A stretch of 64,000 nt of DNA from Stachybotrys elegans (Eukaryota; Ascomycota; Sordariomycetes; Hypocreales; Stachybotryaceae). Position numbers and translations under genes: made by a program. The notes below the pieces were generated by a model. The model saw only the letters and a list, made by a program, of their open reading frames with translations, was not told the DNA's origin and searched no databases. Shown here piece by piece: positions 34,593 through 46,003 of this stretch (position 1 is its first letter; the number at the start of each line of letters is the position of its first letter). Where the stretch lies: assembly GCA_020746835.1 (NCBI GenBank), contig JAGPNK010000018.1, forward strand, positions 62,001 to 126,000. Direction: 5' to 3'.

Positions 34593-35525
34593 ACCATCAT
34601 GGTCTAGTTTAGGCTAGTAGAAAGGGTGTATTAGCTTAGATCTTATACCCGTGTATCTAGAGCCAGCATCTATTACATAGCATGCCCCTCCGTAGCAAAC
34701 TACATATGTGTAACAAATAAGCCGTGCCTCAGCTTGGTTGGACTAACCTGATTGATTCCAGGCAGGCGAGTCTGTTCATACTACAGGCACAAGATCCGCT
34801 TTGCCTCAGTGACTACTAAAGTAATAAGGATCAGGACTCTATTCCTCCGGAACATCTAAAGCCAAGTAGAAGTAGGGTTCAGTATCCATCGGAATATCTT
34901 GGACTTCAACATGTCACCCTGTCCTCGATTCAAGGAGCTGCAATAATATTTTACTAAGTACTATTGGTAATACGGGCGCACAACGTTTTATACAGGCGCC
35001 TATTAACAATGCTAGGCTCGGTGGTATCCTCAAGTGGTTACAGACGCCGAGGTTGCCCAAGTCAGCGGCACTAGAGAGAGGCTGCATCTGGATGAACGAG
35101 CAGCCAAGTTCCCAAGTCGCATCGCCATTTACCGCCCTGTCAAATAAGTGGACAAGAGCGCAATATTAAACCAGATGTTCTCCCACATCAAAAGCATAGA
35201 CACCAATACGCATTCAATAGCCCATGCTCAACAGCTAATCCTCGTTGACACTCGGCAACACTGAATTCGGCGAGTCAGGGCTGACTCTAGTCGCAAAGAG
35301 GCAGGTCGGGAACTTACTTTATCAAAATATTTAAGCCCAACATGGGCTGCACTTTCTGCCCAATGCAAGCGAATGCAATCTGCTCCCCGCACAGAAATTG
35401 TTGTTCCTGCATCACAGTCTCTGTGCACTCGAATCTCACATTTCCCAAAGTATATCAAATCTCAAAGCATTCAATGTATCCAGCTTAAGCTTCATACCAC
35501 TACCAGCGCCACTGTCTTGTCAGTC
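34593..35525. other. Intergenic region, 0.9 kb
   Basis: No domain-bearing frame, RNA gene or repeat copy was recognised. The frame of the next gene is open upstream of 35526, but the signal peptide begins at that ATG. Confidence 0.35.
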
Positions 35526-36707
35526 ATGGGACGCCAAGTTAGCATGCTCAATCTCTTCATCTTGGGATGTTTTCTGACGACATTTGCTGCATGCGATGTG
35601 AAAGTGGATGTACACTCGCATTATCTCCCCGACTTCTACGCAGCTGCATTGAGGGATGCTGGGCATAACCCAGGCCCGGACGGCATGCCAGCCATACCCG
35701 TTCGCATCCCATACACCTATTTATACCAGCTGTTGCCATGCACTAACGCTTTCATCTCGATGCAGGCATGGGACCCTGAAACCCATCTGCAGTTTATGCA
35801 GGACCTCAACATAACCAAATCCTACCTATCAATTTCGAGCCCCGGAGTGTATATTTCTGTGCCATCAAGAGCTGCGACGAAGAATGCCACTCGTCTGGCT
35901 CGTCGGGTCAACGACTTCGCGTCGCAGCTCAAGGCTCAGTACCCTAGCGAGTTTGGCTTCTTTGCGTCGCTTCCGCTACCAGCCATCGAGGAATCATTAC
36001 AGGAGATTGAATATTGCTTCCATGAACTGGATCCAAAGCCTGACGGAGTTGTACTCATGTCCAACTCCTATGGCATGTACTTTGGCGATCCGAACATGGA
36101 CCCGATTTGGGAGGCACTGGATGCCCTTAACATTACCATATTCGAGCATCCAACAGGGCCCTGCACTGAGCATAACCACTTAAAGTACAGTAATATCGAT
36201 GGGGAGACTTCAACTATCACCCCAGAGGAATGGCGTTCGCTAAATAGACCAGTGGCAACTCGGCAACGTGCCACCCCTATACTGGATTTCCCCTTTGACA
36301 CCGCTCGCACCTTTGCCGACCTCTTCTACTCAGAAGTTCCGACGCGGTTCCCGAGCCTGAGGTGGATCATACCTCATGCTGGTGGTGGCCTTCTCCCCAC
36401 CCTGGATCGGATAGTCACATTTAGCACGCTTTATCCGGGTTTCAATATGACCATGTCTCTCATGATGGACACCTTATCGAGAAGCTTCTACTTCGACCTC
36501 GCAGGCCCTTGGCCGGTGGATTCGTCTATCCCGACGTTACTTCGATGGGTTAATCATTCAAATATTCTATGGGGCTCCGATGTGCCATTCACCGCGTGGG
36601 CAGCTGCAAGCATCCTGGCCTTTGATACGGGCATTGAAGACGTATTTGGGAATTCAACTAGATCCCAAGATGTGAGGTCAAATAACGCCAGGAGACTTCT
36701 GCAGTAA
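35526..36707 (+). CDS. Secreted amidohydrolase (ACMS/6-MSA decarboxylase-like, amidohydrolase_2)
   Basis: Metal-dependent TIM-barrel hydrolase/decarboxylase. A signal peptide (LNLFILGCFLTTFAA) precedes the metal-binding VDVHSHYLPDFY. Further blocks: AWDPETHLQFM, SISSPGVYI, FFASLPLPAIEESLQEI, DGVVLMSNSYGMYFGDP, ITIFEHPTGPC (His), FPSLRWIIPHAGGGLLPTLDRI (His) and NILWGSDVPF (Asp). A 66-nt in-frame segment (35700-35765, GT...AG, encoding VRIPYTYLY...) does not match the family and is probably an intron; without it the protein is 371 aa. Relatives include 2-amino-3-carboxymuconate-6-semialdehyde and 6-methylsalicylate decarboxylases. Substrate unknown; the secreted form suggests action outside the cytosol. 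Confidence 0.82.
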   Translation: MGRQVSMLNLFILGCFLTTFAACDVKVDVHSHYLPDFYAAALRDAGHNPGPDGMPAIPVRIPYTYLYQLLPCTNAFISMQAWDPETHLQFMQDLNITKSYLSISSPGVYISVPSRAATKNATRLARRVNDFASQLKAQYPSEFGFFASLPLPAIEESLQEIEYCFHELDPKPDGVVLMSNSYGMYFGDPNMDPIWEALDALNITIFEHPTGPCTEHNHLKYSNIDGETSTITPEEWRSLNRPVATRQRATPILDFPFDTARTFADLFYSEVPTRFPSLRWIIPHAGGGLLPTLDRIVTFSTLYPGFNMTMSLMMDTLSRSFYFDLAGPWPVDSSIPTLLRWVNHSNILWGSDVPFTAWAAASILAFDTGIEDVFGNSTRSQDVRSNNARRLLQ

Positions 36708-37423
36708 GCCCTAGTGGGGGGCTGAGGAAATCGAAGGTTCGAAGAACAGGCAGAATACCACAAATTGTTATAACGATCAGGCATATAACCAAAAAGAGCT
36801 GGGCAGGATCAGGATCGCATTCTCCAGTCCACTCAGACAATTGAGCATTCTGACGGACGCCATCGACAGGACCGAAGTCTTTACAGACAGCACGAGAAAG
36901 TTGATGCATTGTCTCTCAGAGTTTCTATGTTGTTGCTTTCTATAACAAGGCAGCCAAATATTTCTACTTACACCCTACTATACTGCTTGTCCAAAACTCA
37001 AAGCTGTATCCTGATAATTTTGACGAGATGTCACCTGAGAAAAGTACACTAGAGCCCGAATTGGCCGCCGCTGAAGCAGCCGCTGAAACCGCTGCCCTCG
37101 AGCCCACGACCGAAAACTTCTTTCCCGGGCAGCACTGAATTAGTCTTTCTTCGCTATTGCCTTTGATCTGAATGGCCGGTCTAACCAGGGTCATGTTTGC
37201 AGACCTAACAACTTGATGATGTAGACTTAGTTCTAGGCGATAGCCTCTAAGTGCTTCAATAAGTTGTAGAATTCTAGTCAAAGTATGGGTAAAAGACTAA
37301 TAATAATCCAGGGTGCACTTGCACCTCTCCCGTGTCACAGCGTATGTAATCATTGATCTTCTCTTCCCAAGGGCACTACCTCCGATATAGTGTCTTATCT
37401 TCTGTCGAGTTGAAAAAAGAAGC
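36708..37423. other. Intergenic region with a small open frame
   Basis: An in-frame stretch to TGA 37138 on the plus strand reads KLYPDNFDEMSPEKSTLEP, then an alanine/glutamate-rich run, and ends FFPGQH. It could be a 36-codon ORF from ATG 37028 or an orphan exon. No family was recognised. Nothing else was seen. Confidence 0.25.
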
Positions 37424-39966
37424 TCAATTCAACTTTTCAAGCATCTTGCGCAGGTGTATAGGGAAGTCGTGACGTTCTGGTAGCTTTGTCTTGCTTATAC
37501 ACAAGTCAACTGTCCAGGTGAGTCCCAGATACTCTTTTGGGTGTCTCATAAGCATATGAACCCAATCTCGCATAGCCTCCTCTCCTGAGAGTGACAAAAC
37601 TCGATTGTATGATTGAGCGAGATTAGCGGCGTGCTTGGCTGTTTCTTTGACCCACTGCGCGGCGAGAGTGTATTTAGGAGAGAAACTATCCACAGCCTCA
37701 ATCAAAACATCGAGTTTGCTCCGGTCAGAGACCAGATCGATGTCCGACTGTCCGTCAATGTAACTCAGAGCTAACTCACGGTCAAGAGATGACAGACGGG
37801 CAGTAACAACATAAAGCGCCAAAGGGGTCGCAAGACAGGCAAGCCTTCAAAACACCAAGTCAGTCTTTACCTCTTAAATATATAGACGAACTGCTAGGGC
37901 AACTCACACTGTCACTGGCAGATACATCATCAAGTCATACTGCGTCAATGCTCCAACGCATTCCGTGATGCCGAGCACACACCTTGTAATTTCACGACAA
38001 ATCTCAGAGCTCTCGATAGCTTCCTGAGAAACTTGACTGAAGATCTCACGGTTAAAGAGTGTAATACAAGATGTGCTTCATTTCGTCAGCAAAAAGGAAA
38101 AGAGAGCAAGGGGTAGGAGGGAGGAAGACTTGAACTTACTAGTAGTAGATGTACATGAGATTTGTATAAAGAACGGCGGAGTTTATAGGATCCACGACGC
38201 TAGCCTCTTGGTACGGTTGATGACCTGTAACGGCAGGAAAGTCGGTATTTACTGCCTCGTACCAATTCGCCAGCTGTTCGCGGCATGTAAGGATCGTATC
38301 TTCTTCGTCCTTTGTAGATCCCGGACTTGCCTCCAACTTGGCCTCGAAAGGGAATGCAATCGGAAGAACCTCTGTCAAAATCATTAAGAGATCCATAAAC
38401 TTTGTAAAGATCTCTATAAGTCGGCGTTTGGTTGCTGGAGCGAAGACTTTTGAACGATATATCTCGCCTTGCAAATCGCTGAAGCCCAATGGTACGCAAG
38501 TTTCGAAGTCGAATATCTCGGGTGTGATTTGAAGGCGAAAGCGAGTGCATAGTGGTGATATCCTGTCTAAGATAATGCAGCACCACCAAAGTCGTCGAAG
38601 AGTAGCTGCGGGTGGCTTTTCTGTGGAGTGAGCCCAGGTCATCGCTTCGCCAATCGCTCCGTGGCGGTGTGCGCTGATGAGTTTTGCATGATAAAGCGCT
38701 TGGTTTAGCCATGTCCTCCATGGAACGGGCGATGTATTTGATGGTGAGTTAGGAACCCAGCCCATCAGTAACAATGCTGACTGTGCGAGTGGCAGATGAG
38801 TCGACTCAATCTCTAGGTCGAAGAGAAGCTATTTTCATTGTTGGCTTTGCAGGATAGAAGTTGGCATTTCGTCACTTACCTTGGTCTTACGATAAAGTTC
38901 AGTTCGTGCAGTGCTAACGTCGTGATATCCGAGCTCTTGGAGAATAGGGAGAGGTACAAACTGTACACAATTGTCAATGCAAAGGAGCACGTGGAAGACA
39001 GGGTAGTCTTCACTAACATTGCTAGCGGAAAAGATCATCGCTTGCAAGACTAGGAGCGATACTGTGGTCTTGGGTGGATCAGTCGTGTTCGGGGAGCCGA
39101 AATACATGTCCCAAAAGTCTCCCTCATCGATCAATGGGAGAAACACATGGACATGCATAAAGTAACTGCGCAGGAAGACTTCGAGGATCGAGGGATTTGG
39201 GACGTGGAGACAGCCCTGAGACTCCAAATAATTGACGTCTTGGTAAGGAGTTGTGTGGATATTGCCAATGGTCAAAAACTGATAGTGTAAGTATAAGACA
39301 ACCCCCTTGGTTCTTGTCTCAAATCTACCCGGAGTTGATGCGATCGGCCCTCGGTAGGCGGACGTCTCCACATTTTTCGGGGTTGGGTTCTCTCCGGTCG
39401 CACCAGGGATAACGAAGCTTGAGGAACACAGCGACTGTTGACCCAGAGAGTTTATCTGGGCCTGTCGGCCATGTTCAATCGGCATGGAGAACCCGGGATC
39501 TTCGAGGAAATCCATTCCGACGAAATCATCAAAAACCAAAGAATCAAGACAGCAATTTTGCAACGGATCCTCGGCATCCGTCAGACGTAATTGATCATGG
39601 GGGCTTATGGTGTTGGTCATCGATGTCTGGCTGACAGGACTTTGCGAGTCAACCATAATTGGCTGAGTATCTTCAGTCCTGGAAGTACTGGAGCCACTGC
39701 CATGATTTGATCCTCCTTTTTCGAAAGCTGCCCGATTGCTGTTGCAGGTGAGTAAGTAGGGGTTCTAATAAAACAAAACGCAGCGGGACAATGACTGACC
39801 GAAAGATCGAATCGTGGGATAATCGACATTGTTTCTCATCCAATGAACAATTTGTGCAGGGTTGGCCACGTATGGACACGTCGCATCGGACTTTTCTAGA
39901 CCTGCAGGTTAGGCAGGCCTGCAGCGAGCGCTTACGAGACGGCTTGGATTTCCGTGAGGGTAGCAT
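37424..39966 (-). CDS. Zn2Cys6 transcription factor with fungal_trans domain
   Basis: Nuclear regulator. Six exons (39966-39800, 39738-39018, 38960-38880, 38828-38140, 38075-37908, 37844-37424) sum to 2247 nt, giving 748 aa with every junction in frame. The zinc cluster is ACLTCRSRKVRCDVSIRGQPCTNC plus a final Cys in KQCRLS (residues 18-50), with a basic stretch SRKSKPSRKR before it. The regulatory region includes SYFMHVHVFLPLIDEGDFWDMY, KTTVSLLVLQAMIFSASN|FVPLPILQELGY, and LRRLWWCCIILDRISPLCTRFRLQITPE, typical of fungal_trans proteins. Neighbours are an alpha/beta hydrolase and a Baeyer-Villiger-type monooxygenase upstream and an amidohydrolase downstream, so it may control them (inference). 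Confidence 0.9.
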
Positions 39967-40602
39967 TTGCGCTAGAGTTGAAGCTTTAAAGGAAGGAAAT
40001 CGTACTGGAAGATGAAAGAACGAAAATTGAGCAACGCGTCAGGCATTTCAACAACGGGGCAAGCGGCTGCCGGCATGAGATTCGGCTATTGATTTGCGGG
40101 GTAGAGCTCAGGCGGGCCTAGAACGTTACTCCGTTACCCCGCTGGCCTATTAATAACCATTAGATATACAGTAACGACAGGGTAGCTCACGACGTGGGGA
40201 AGGGCGGTAATTTCCCCTCATCTGGTGCATAACTTGTGGGATTTCTGATCGGGTGCCCTAAGGAGCAGTTCAGTGACTTCGAGGAGGCTCCCTCACGGCG
40301 AGATCAAGTCAATAGATGACACAGTTGTGGCGGTGAGGATGAGGATGTTAAGGTTTTCCCCCGCATTTGGTCGGAACTTGCCGTGGCGCCTAAATGGCTT
40401 CCGCCGCGAGGTCTGTAAGGAGGCTTCGGCGAGTGACGCGGCCAAGGTTGCCATCTTTGTGGGTCAGCCATTCACCCTCTGATAAGGTACCACGTAGTTC
40501 ACACAACGTACGAGAAGGCTTGTTCTGAAGGACTTGGTCGAGGCTGCGATGAGGCGATATCAAGGTTTTGTCTGGTGTATAACTAGGTCAAACAGGATTC
40601 AA
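39967..40602. other. Intergenic region largely occupied by repeat R5
   Basis: This interval separates the start of the Zn2Cys6 regulator gene from the 3' end of the alpha/beta hydrolase gene. Its main content is repeat copy R5. No gene was recognised. Confidence 0.4.
40235..40570 (+). mobile_element. Dispersed repeat copy R5 with 14-bp flanking duplication
   Basis: A 336-bp copy starting TGTGGGATTTCTGATCGG. It aligns with R2 through CAGTGACTTCGAGGAGG, a GGATGTTAAGGTTTT block, CCGTGGCGCC, GGCTTCGGCGAGTGACG and a final GCGATATCAAGGTTTT, where R2 continues for some 160 bp more. It is flanked by TCTGGTGCATAACT (40221-40234) and TCTGGTGTATAACT (40571-40584), a 14-bp duplication with one mismatch. 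The two copies thus share one end and differ at the other. Confidence 0.75.
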
Positions 40603-41544
40603 CTACAGGATACCATTTAGGAATTCCAACTGAGCGGCAACATTCTCTTCAAAGCTTTGGCCATAATATGGCTCGAAATGACCGGCCCCCTTTACAATCT
40701 TCAAAGTCTTTGGCTGCAATGCCCTCTCAAAAGCTTCAAGTTGCAAGTGCGTCGGGATGGTAACATCTCGATCCCCTACCACCATCAGGAACGGTGTCGG
40801 GGAAACTCGGTGGATGTACGCCATTGGCTCGTGAAGAATAATGTTGGTGAGACTTTGCAGCGTGCAGGACTCGGCGTATCTCATGCCACGCCTGGTTGTC
40901 TCTGCCATAAAGGGAATTGCACCGCAATCCTTGAGTACAGCTTTGCAAGTCCCATTCAAGACCTCCTCAGCGGAGCTCGGGAAGACTTGGGCTCGAGCCT
41001 CTGACCCTGGGTGACGGTTTGAGATGAGTAGATCCGGTGAGGATCCAGGTAGTCGAGAGATGGCTTCGCCTGACACAAAAGGAACCTGGACTATAAGGCC
41101 AGCAATGCTCCTGTTCATGACCGCTGCACAGATGGCATTTCCACCAGACAAGCTGGATCCCCAGTAAACAATCTTGGAAGGGTCGACGTCCGGGTGTGCC
41201 GCAATGTAGTTGAAAACGTCGAGATAGTCTCGCACCTGGAGCATAGGGTCAACCTCATCACGAGGCAAGCCTTCGCTATCACCCCAGCATCGGTGATCGT
41301 ATGCCAAGGCTCCGTAGCCAGCGGCGTTAAAGCGCGCAGCAAAGTCAGGCAAGAAGTGATCCCGAGTACCAGAGAACTATATTCCCATATGTTAGACCTA
41401 GAACTCAAGTAACTGGCATAGTCCATTATTACTCACACCACTGCTCAAGATGATGCAAGGTTTCTTGGCACCAACACTGTAGAATGTGCCTTTTAGTTTC
41501 AAACCGTCGTAGGTTGGGATATCGACGTCTTCAATTTTGGCCAT
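40603..41544 (-). CDS. Alpha/beta hydrolase
   Basis: Cytosolic serine hydrolase of the alpha/beta fold. Exons 41544-41437 and 41376-40603 give 293 aa. The start IPTYDGLKLKGTFYSVG and YGALAYDHRCWGDSEGLPR are typical of the fold; ARFNAAGYGALAYDHR precedes the oxyanion region. The nucleophile is in YWGSSLSGGNA (GxSxG), the acid in GDRDVT, and the histidine in GAGHFEPYYG. It resembles hydrolases found in fungal metabolite clusters (polyketide-transferase/dienelactone-like). A Baeyer-Villiger-type monooxygenase is the next gene upstream on the same strand, and a BVMO product would be an ester or lactone, a natural substrate for this enzyme (inference). Confidence 0.87.
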
Positions 41545-42423
41545 GGTGACGATAAGAGCATGCAAGCTTTTGGCTGTGTAGACGAAAGATATACAAGAGT
41601 ACAAGTTTGTGGTGAAAATAGCAATAAATTATTTGAGCTGTGATATCGGCTCAACTTTATAGTAGAAGGAAAAAGAGAGCGTCTAAATTGAAGTAAAGTC
41701 GCCTAGAAACTAAGCGTAGTGGCGGGAATCTGATTGCATTGGCAATGGAGATTTACTACGATTTCTCGGCGGGGGCTCGGCAGGGCCTCGGCAAGGCCTC
41801 GGCATGACCTCACCCATGGAACATGTTTATGAGCACAAATACAAGATGGCAAATTAGGTGTGCACTGTTTCCGCAAAACGGCGCAGACGTATGCATGGAG
41901 ACTTGATTATACCAAATGAGAATATGGGCTGCACACCCCTAGCTATCTAGGGAACAGATAAACGGGCGGTCCGTTCGCATCAGCCAGGGAAGCTATGGCT
42001 GCCCTGCTACCAATTTCATCACAAGAACGCCGAATAATAGATACATAATTACAAAAAACACCTTCGCCGGCCTTGCCAGAACACACGTAAGGGCCAGAGA
42101 TAGGCCGAGGAACGATACATACACACATCCAGAGGCCAGTCTCCTAACCGTAGGTCCCCTGGCTGCGTAGGCATACTTGTAGGGGGTTGTTACCGCCTCA
42201 TTGTGCTCTGGCTCTGGCCAATGGGTGATATCAGTAGTCTGACGATCCCTTCATTGTCTGACTGTATTGTTTGGCCCTGTGGGCAACAGGGAAACTATCA
42301 TTGTTCGCATACACTATTGTTTATTCTCTGCACTGCACGCAATTGCACTATTTTACCATCACATAATGAAATAAATAGACCTAGGTAAACCTTCTCCACC
42401 TTGTTCTGCTCGAGGAGCATTGC
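41545..42423. other. Intergenic region
   Basis: No gene was recognised. A short imperfect repetition of GGCTCGGCAGGGCCTCGGCAAGGCCTCGGCA lies at about 41775-41806. Confidence 0.35.
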
Positions 42424-44530
42424 TCAGTGAGAAAAGGGACGCCTTTGGTAAAACTCACCCTCCTCCGGTCTTCCCTCGCGTGGCTCATCAATGACATCTG
42501 CATCCAGGAACCATGACGGATCACCTTCCGTTAGGACAAGACTCCCGCCATTACCAAACCATCGCAGCAGATTTCCACCTCGGTTGATGGACGTCCAATG
42601 AAAGTCCTCCCATCTGGGTGATCTCAGTGCATCCAAGCAGTGGTTCATGGCTCCAGGCCAGAGGCCTATGATGCGCGACGACCCAGGCTTTTTGGACCTG
42701 TACCAGGAAGAGCAGTCGTCCGAGAAAACGGTGCGCTTGAAGTACTCATCGACGTATTGACTGAAGTCGGCCACCCGCCTCGCATCAGCTTCGAAACTCG
42801 CATAGTCTTCCTTCTGCATCTTGCGGAGCATCTTCACAATGTAGTTACCCTGAGCTTCGTAGACAGCGGTCAAGCTTGCAGTTCCCAAACCAGTGTTGGG
42901 TCCCCCGAGCATCAAAAAATTTGGAAAGCCGTCGACAGCAAGTCCTAGGTAGGATTCAGGATGGGGCTCCCACTTGTGAGCAAGGTTTAGCCCATCTTTG
43001 CCGATGACTTCGAACTGCGGGGGAGCTTCCACATCGAATCCTGTGGCGCAGACGATCGCATCTACCTCAATCTGGTGACCGGTGGCTAATTCAAGTCCTT
43101 GAGGAGTGATTCGTTGGATCCTTTCGTTGGTAAAGTGGACGTTATCCTCTTGGAGTGCCTCCAAGTAATTCGCCCCAGGGGTCAATCGACGACATCCAAG
43201 GGCGAACTTGGGGACCAAAGCATTGATGATATCTTGCCTTGTTCCAAGTCGCCTTCGCATCTCGCTCTCAGTAGCCTCCTGAGCTAGGATAGACTCCTTT
43301 GAACCTTGGATCGCGATAGGATGCATCCGGGCTGCCTCATCCTCGAGAATCTTGCGAATACGATGAAACTCCTCTGGATGTCTTGCCAGGTAATGCTGTT
43401 GAACATGAGAAACTGTGTGTTTTATTAGTGATGATTGGCCTCGTTCGTACTTTGCGTTGTGTGCTTACATTGCGTGGCTTTTGGGTCCTTGCCCATTTTT
43501 CTCATAGCTGAATCGCCAAATCCAGGAGCAATCCAAGTTGGCGAGCGAGCAAAACACCACAGCTGCGTCCCCTCAAGGCGCTGTAGCTGTGGGACAATCT
43601 GGATGGCGCTTGAGCCAGTTCCTATGACTCCGACTCTCTTGTTTCGAAGGTTGAGGCTGTGGCCGCAAACCCCAGTCAGCAAACTGAACCATAAAAGGAG
43701 AAGCAAGAGAGAAACGGGAAAGCGGTAGCTCTCACCTCTCATCCCAAGCTCCGGAATGTACCAGCTTCCCTTTGAAGTCGCCAATCCCGTCGATCTTGGG
43801 CCAAGCGATCTGGTTAAGGCCTCCACGAGCAGAAATAACCACATCTGCCGTGTCTTGGAACGTGCTGCTATTCTTCAAGTCGGTGACGGTCACATGCCTA
43901 TTCATCTTTAGCGACTGAAACACGGCTGGGTAGTTCGAATTTTCGTTTTACCATTTGCTCAACTCGGCATCCCACTTTACTTGTTCGACTTTGTGAGAGA
44001 CTTTGATGTATCGCATTGCACCATATCTCTCGGCAACCTCCTGCATGTAGGCCCGGATCTCTGGCCCTGGAGCGTACAGGGATGACCAGTAGGGGTTGGG
44101 CGCAAAGCTGAATTGGTAGGAATACGCTGGTATCAGACCGTACACTTTAGTGCTGGGACAACGTTGGGGCGTCAAGTGTTGGAACTTACATGGAACGTCA
44201 CAGGCCAGGCCAGGGTAACGGTTCATAAACCTAGTTAATTATTAGCCTCCATAAACACGTGGTAGATTAGACTAACTTACCATACTCCCGCCACTTCGTT
44301 GTTCATTTCATAGACGGTCAGATCAACGTTCCTCAGTCTCTGGATCATCCTGCATTGGTTAGCACTATTGACCACCAAAGAGCTGCTTGGGCCAAATACC
44401 GAATTGTGGTGTAAATACCACAAAACCCAGCGCCTATAATGACCACTTTTAAAGGCCGCTGGTTCTCGATGGGGGCATCTTTGAGAGAGAACGTGGCGCC
44501 CACTCCCCTCTCGTTTGTGAGCTTAGCCAT
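42424..44530 (-). CDS. Baeyer-Villiger-type FAD/NADPH monooxygenase
   Basis: Flavoprotein that would insert oxygen next to a ketone to make an ester or lactone. Seven exons (44530-44400, 44349-44281, 44230-44190, 44126-43952, 43897-43736, 43656-43469, 43412-42424) sum to 1755 nt, giving 584 aa. The FAD Rossmann motif is VVIIGAGFCGIY, and YPGLACDVPSYSYQFSF is the conserved substrate-side loop. The BVMO fingerprint FxGxxxHxxxW(P/D) is met exactly by FKGKLVHSGAWD. The NADPH Rossmann motif is VGVIGTGSSAIQ, and ATGFDV near residue 385 is the usual third motif. The apparent stop after LSKW disappears when a 57-nt intron (43951-43898) is removed. The substrate is unknown. Confidence 0.92.
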
Positions 44531-45724
44531 TGTCGTTTGGTAGTCGATTTTATTGTCTTGTTCTCTTCGTATTTTTTCATTCCTTAAATCGACAATACGT
44601 GATACATAGCAGTGGGTATTTAAAGGTTTTCTCATGCTATGGAACGCAGAGACATTGAATCTCGGGGACATGGGGTAAAATTCCGAGGCATGGCCACATC
44701 ATCACACCTTGCCAACAGCATTTCGTCTCGCCTAGCATTTAAAGTTTCCGCTTAGCCTTTTCTGGTACAAGAGGTATTGGGATGTGGTCAGCCCCCAAGA
44801 CTCTCCCGAGGCACTACCGAGGAATCCTGTCGAACCTCCATTGCCAAGTGGGGTCCTCATAGGTACACCGGGGTCGGTGCGATTAAGATATCACCCACCC
44901 CAGTGTACATGGGATTTTTATATAAGCCACCCAAGGCTTCTACCAGCAGAGATCATCGTTAGGGCTGCAAGCAAAGGCCATAATCAGGGCTATGGGCAAA
45001 GGTCATCAGGGCTGCCAGCAGAGGTCAGGATCGCAGCTGCTAGTGAAGGTATGATGTGGTAGGTACGTCTAGCGTAGAAAAAAGAACAATAGTATATGCG
45101 AACAATAGTGGCCTTGCTACCCGTAGGACCAAAGAAGAGTGTCAAACAATAAAGGGATTGTCATATAACATCACCCGTTGGCCGGAGCCAGAGAACAATA
45201 AGGGGGCTGCGGCAGCGGCAGCAAGTACAAGCGTATGTAGTCGCGCGCGCGGGGGGGGGGGGGGGGGCTGCAGTTAGCAGACTGGCCTCTCGATCTGTGT
45301 ACATACTGTTCGTCGGGGTGCGTTCTAACGAGGCTGGCCGTGTGATCTGGCAAGGCGAAGGTGCGAGAGCAATGCACCGAGGTCGGGATACCGTCTTCCG
45401 ACGGAAGTTCTCAGACTGCGTGGGCTCACACGTGACGGCTGTGGCTGCAGATGGTGCCGTGGCTGCGTTGTGCCAAGAATGCGTGATCTGGCGCGAGGCC
45501 CAGCCATAGAATAGAGTTCGAGAAATGCGCACAAGAAGGCCTTCGCCCTCTCCGTTGCATGACTCTCTCTTTCTCTTCCTTCCATCCACACACCACACAA
45601 TTCACTCTCCATCGCTGACGCAGCAACTCCACATATCACCGAGGTCAATGTATCCTCCAATCACTTCTCCAAATGGATTCCATGGTTTCAGGCCGCATCG
45701 GGCTCCATAGACAATACAAGCCAC
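44531..45724. other. Gene-poor region with tandem repeat and poly-G tract
   Basis: Four degenerate units of about 22-25 bp (AGGGCTGCAAGCAAAGGCC type) lie at 44961-45050. A CGCGCGC run followed by 17 G lies at 45243-45267. Frames at 45161-45598 and 45325-45660 overlap this low-complexity sequence and show no domain. Confidence 0.4.
44961..45050. repeat. Short degenerate tandem repeat
   Basis: Units start at about 44961, 44986, 45008 and 45033 with the theme AGGGCTG(C)AAGCAAAGGTCATC. Copies differ by several substitutions. Confidence 0.6.
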
Positions 45725-46003
45725 TTAAATAGTGCCTCTCGAAGCTCCCAAGTTGTCTCCAGCGTCTCTGCTTCTCCAGAAGTGACACTCTCCCTTCAAA
45801 CTATCGACTGAGGCCCAGGACCAGGAAGGAGCACAGAAGATAAGAGCTTTACGCACAATTCTTGTTGCTACAGGATACCTTTGAGCTTCTGGACTATGAT
45901 ACTGGCAGAGACTATATGGCAAAGATGACTTCCAACTTCCCGCCAAGTCCGTACAGTTGTCGATCGCGTGATATACCTGTGCCAACCCTGAAAGAGCGGG
46001 CAA
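45725..46003 (-). pseudogene. Remnant of a HET-domain protein gene (C-terminal part)
   Basis: The minus strand reads LPYSLCQYHSPEAQRYPV and then APSWSWASVDS, the very common W-S-W-A-S-V block found after the HET domain, preceded by ALSGLAQVYH. The frame opens without the N-terminal HET blocks, and none were found upstream (46010-46900). It is read as an isolated fragment of a once larger gene. Confidence 0.5.

Noticed and set aside
43898..43952. In-frame stop after LSKW in the Baeyer-Villiger monooxygenase, suggesting a pseudogene
   Set aside because: Removing a GT...TAG intron here joins LSKW to HVTVTDL, which fits the family, and the seven exons sum to an exact 585 codons.
45161..45660. 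Overlapping long open frames around the poly-G tract
   Set aside because: Both strands are open because of GC-rich low-complexity sequence; no domain, no splice support.
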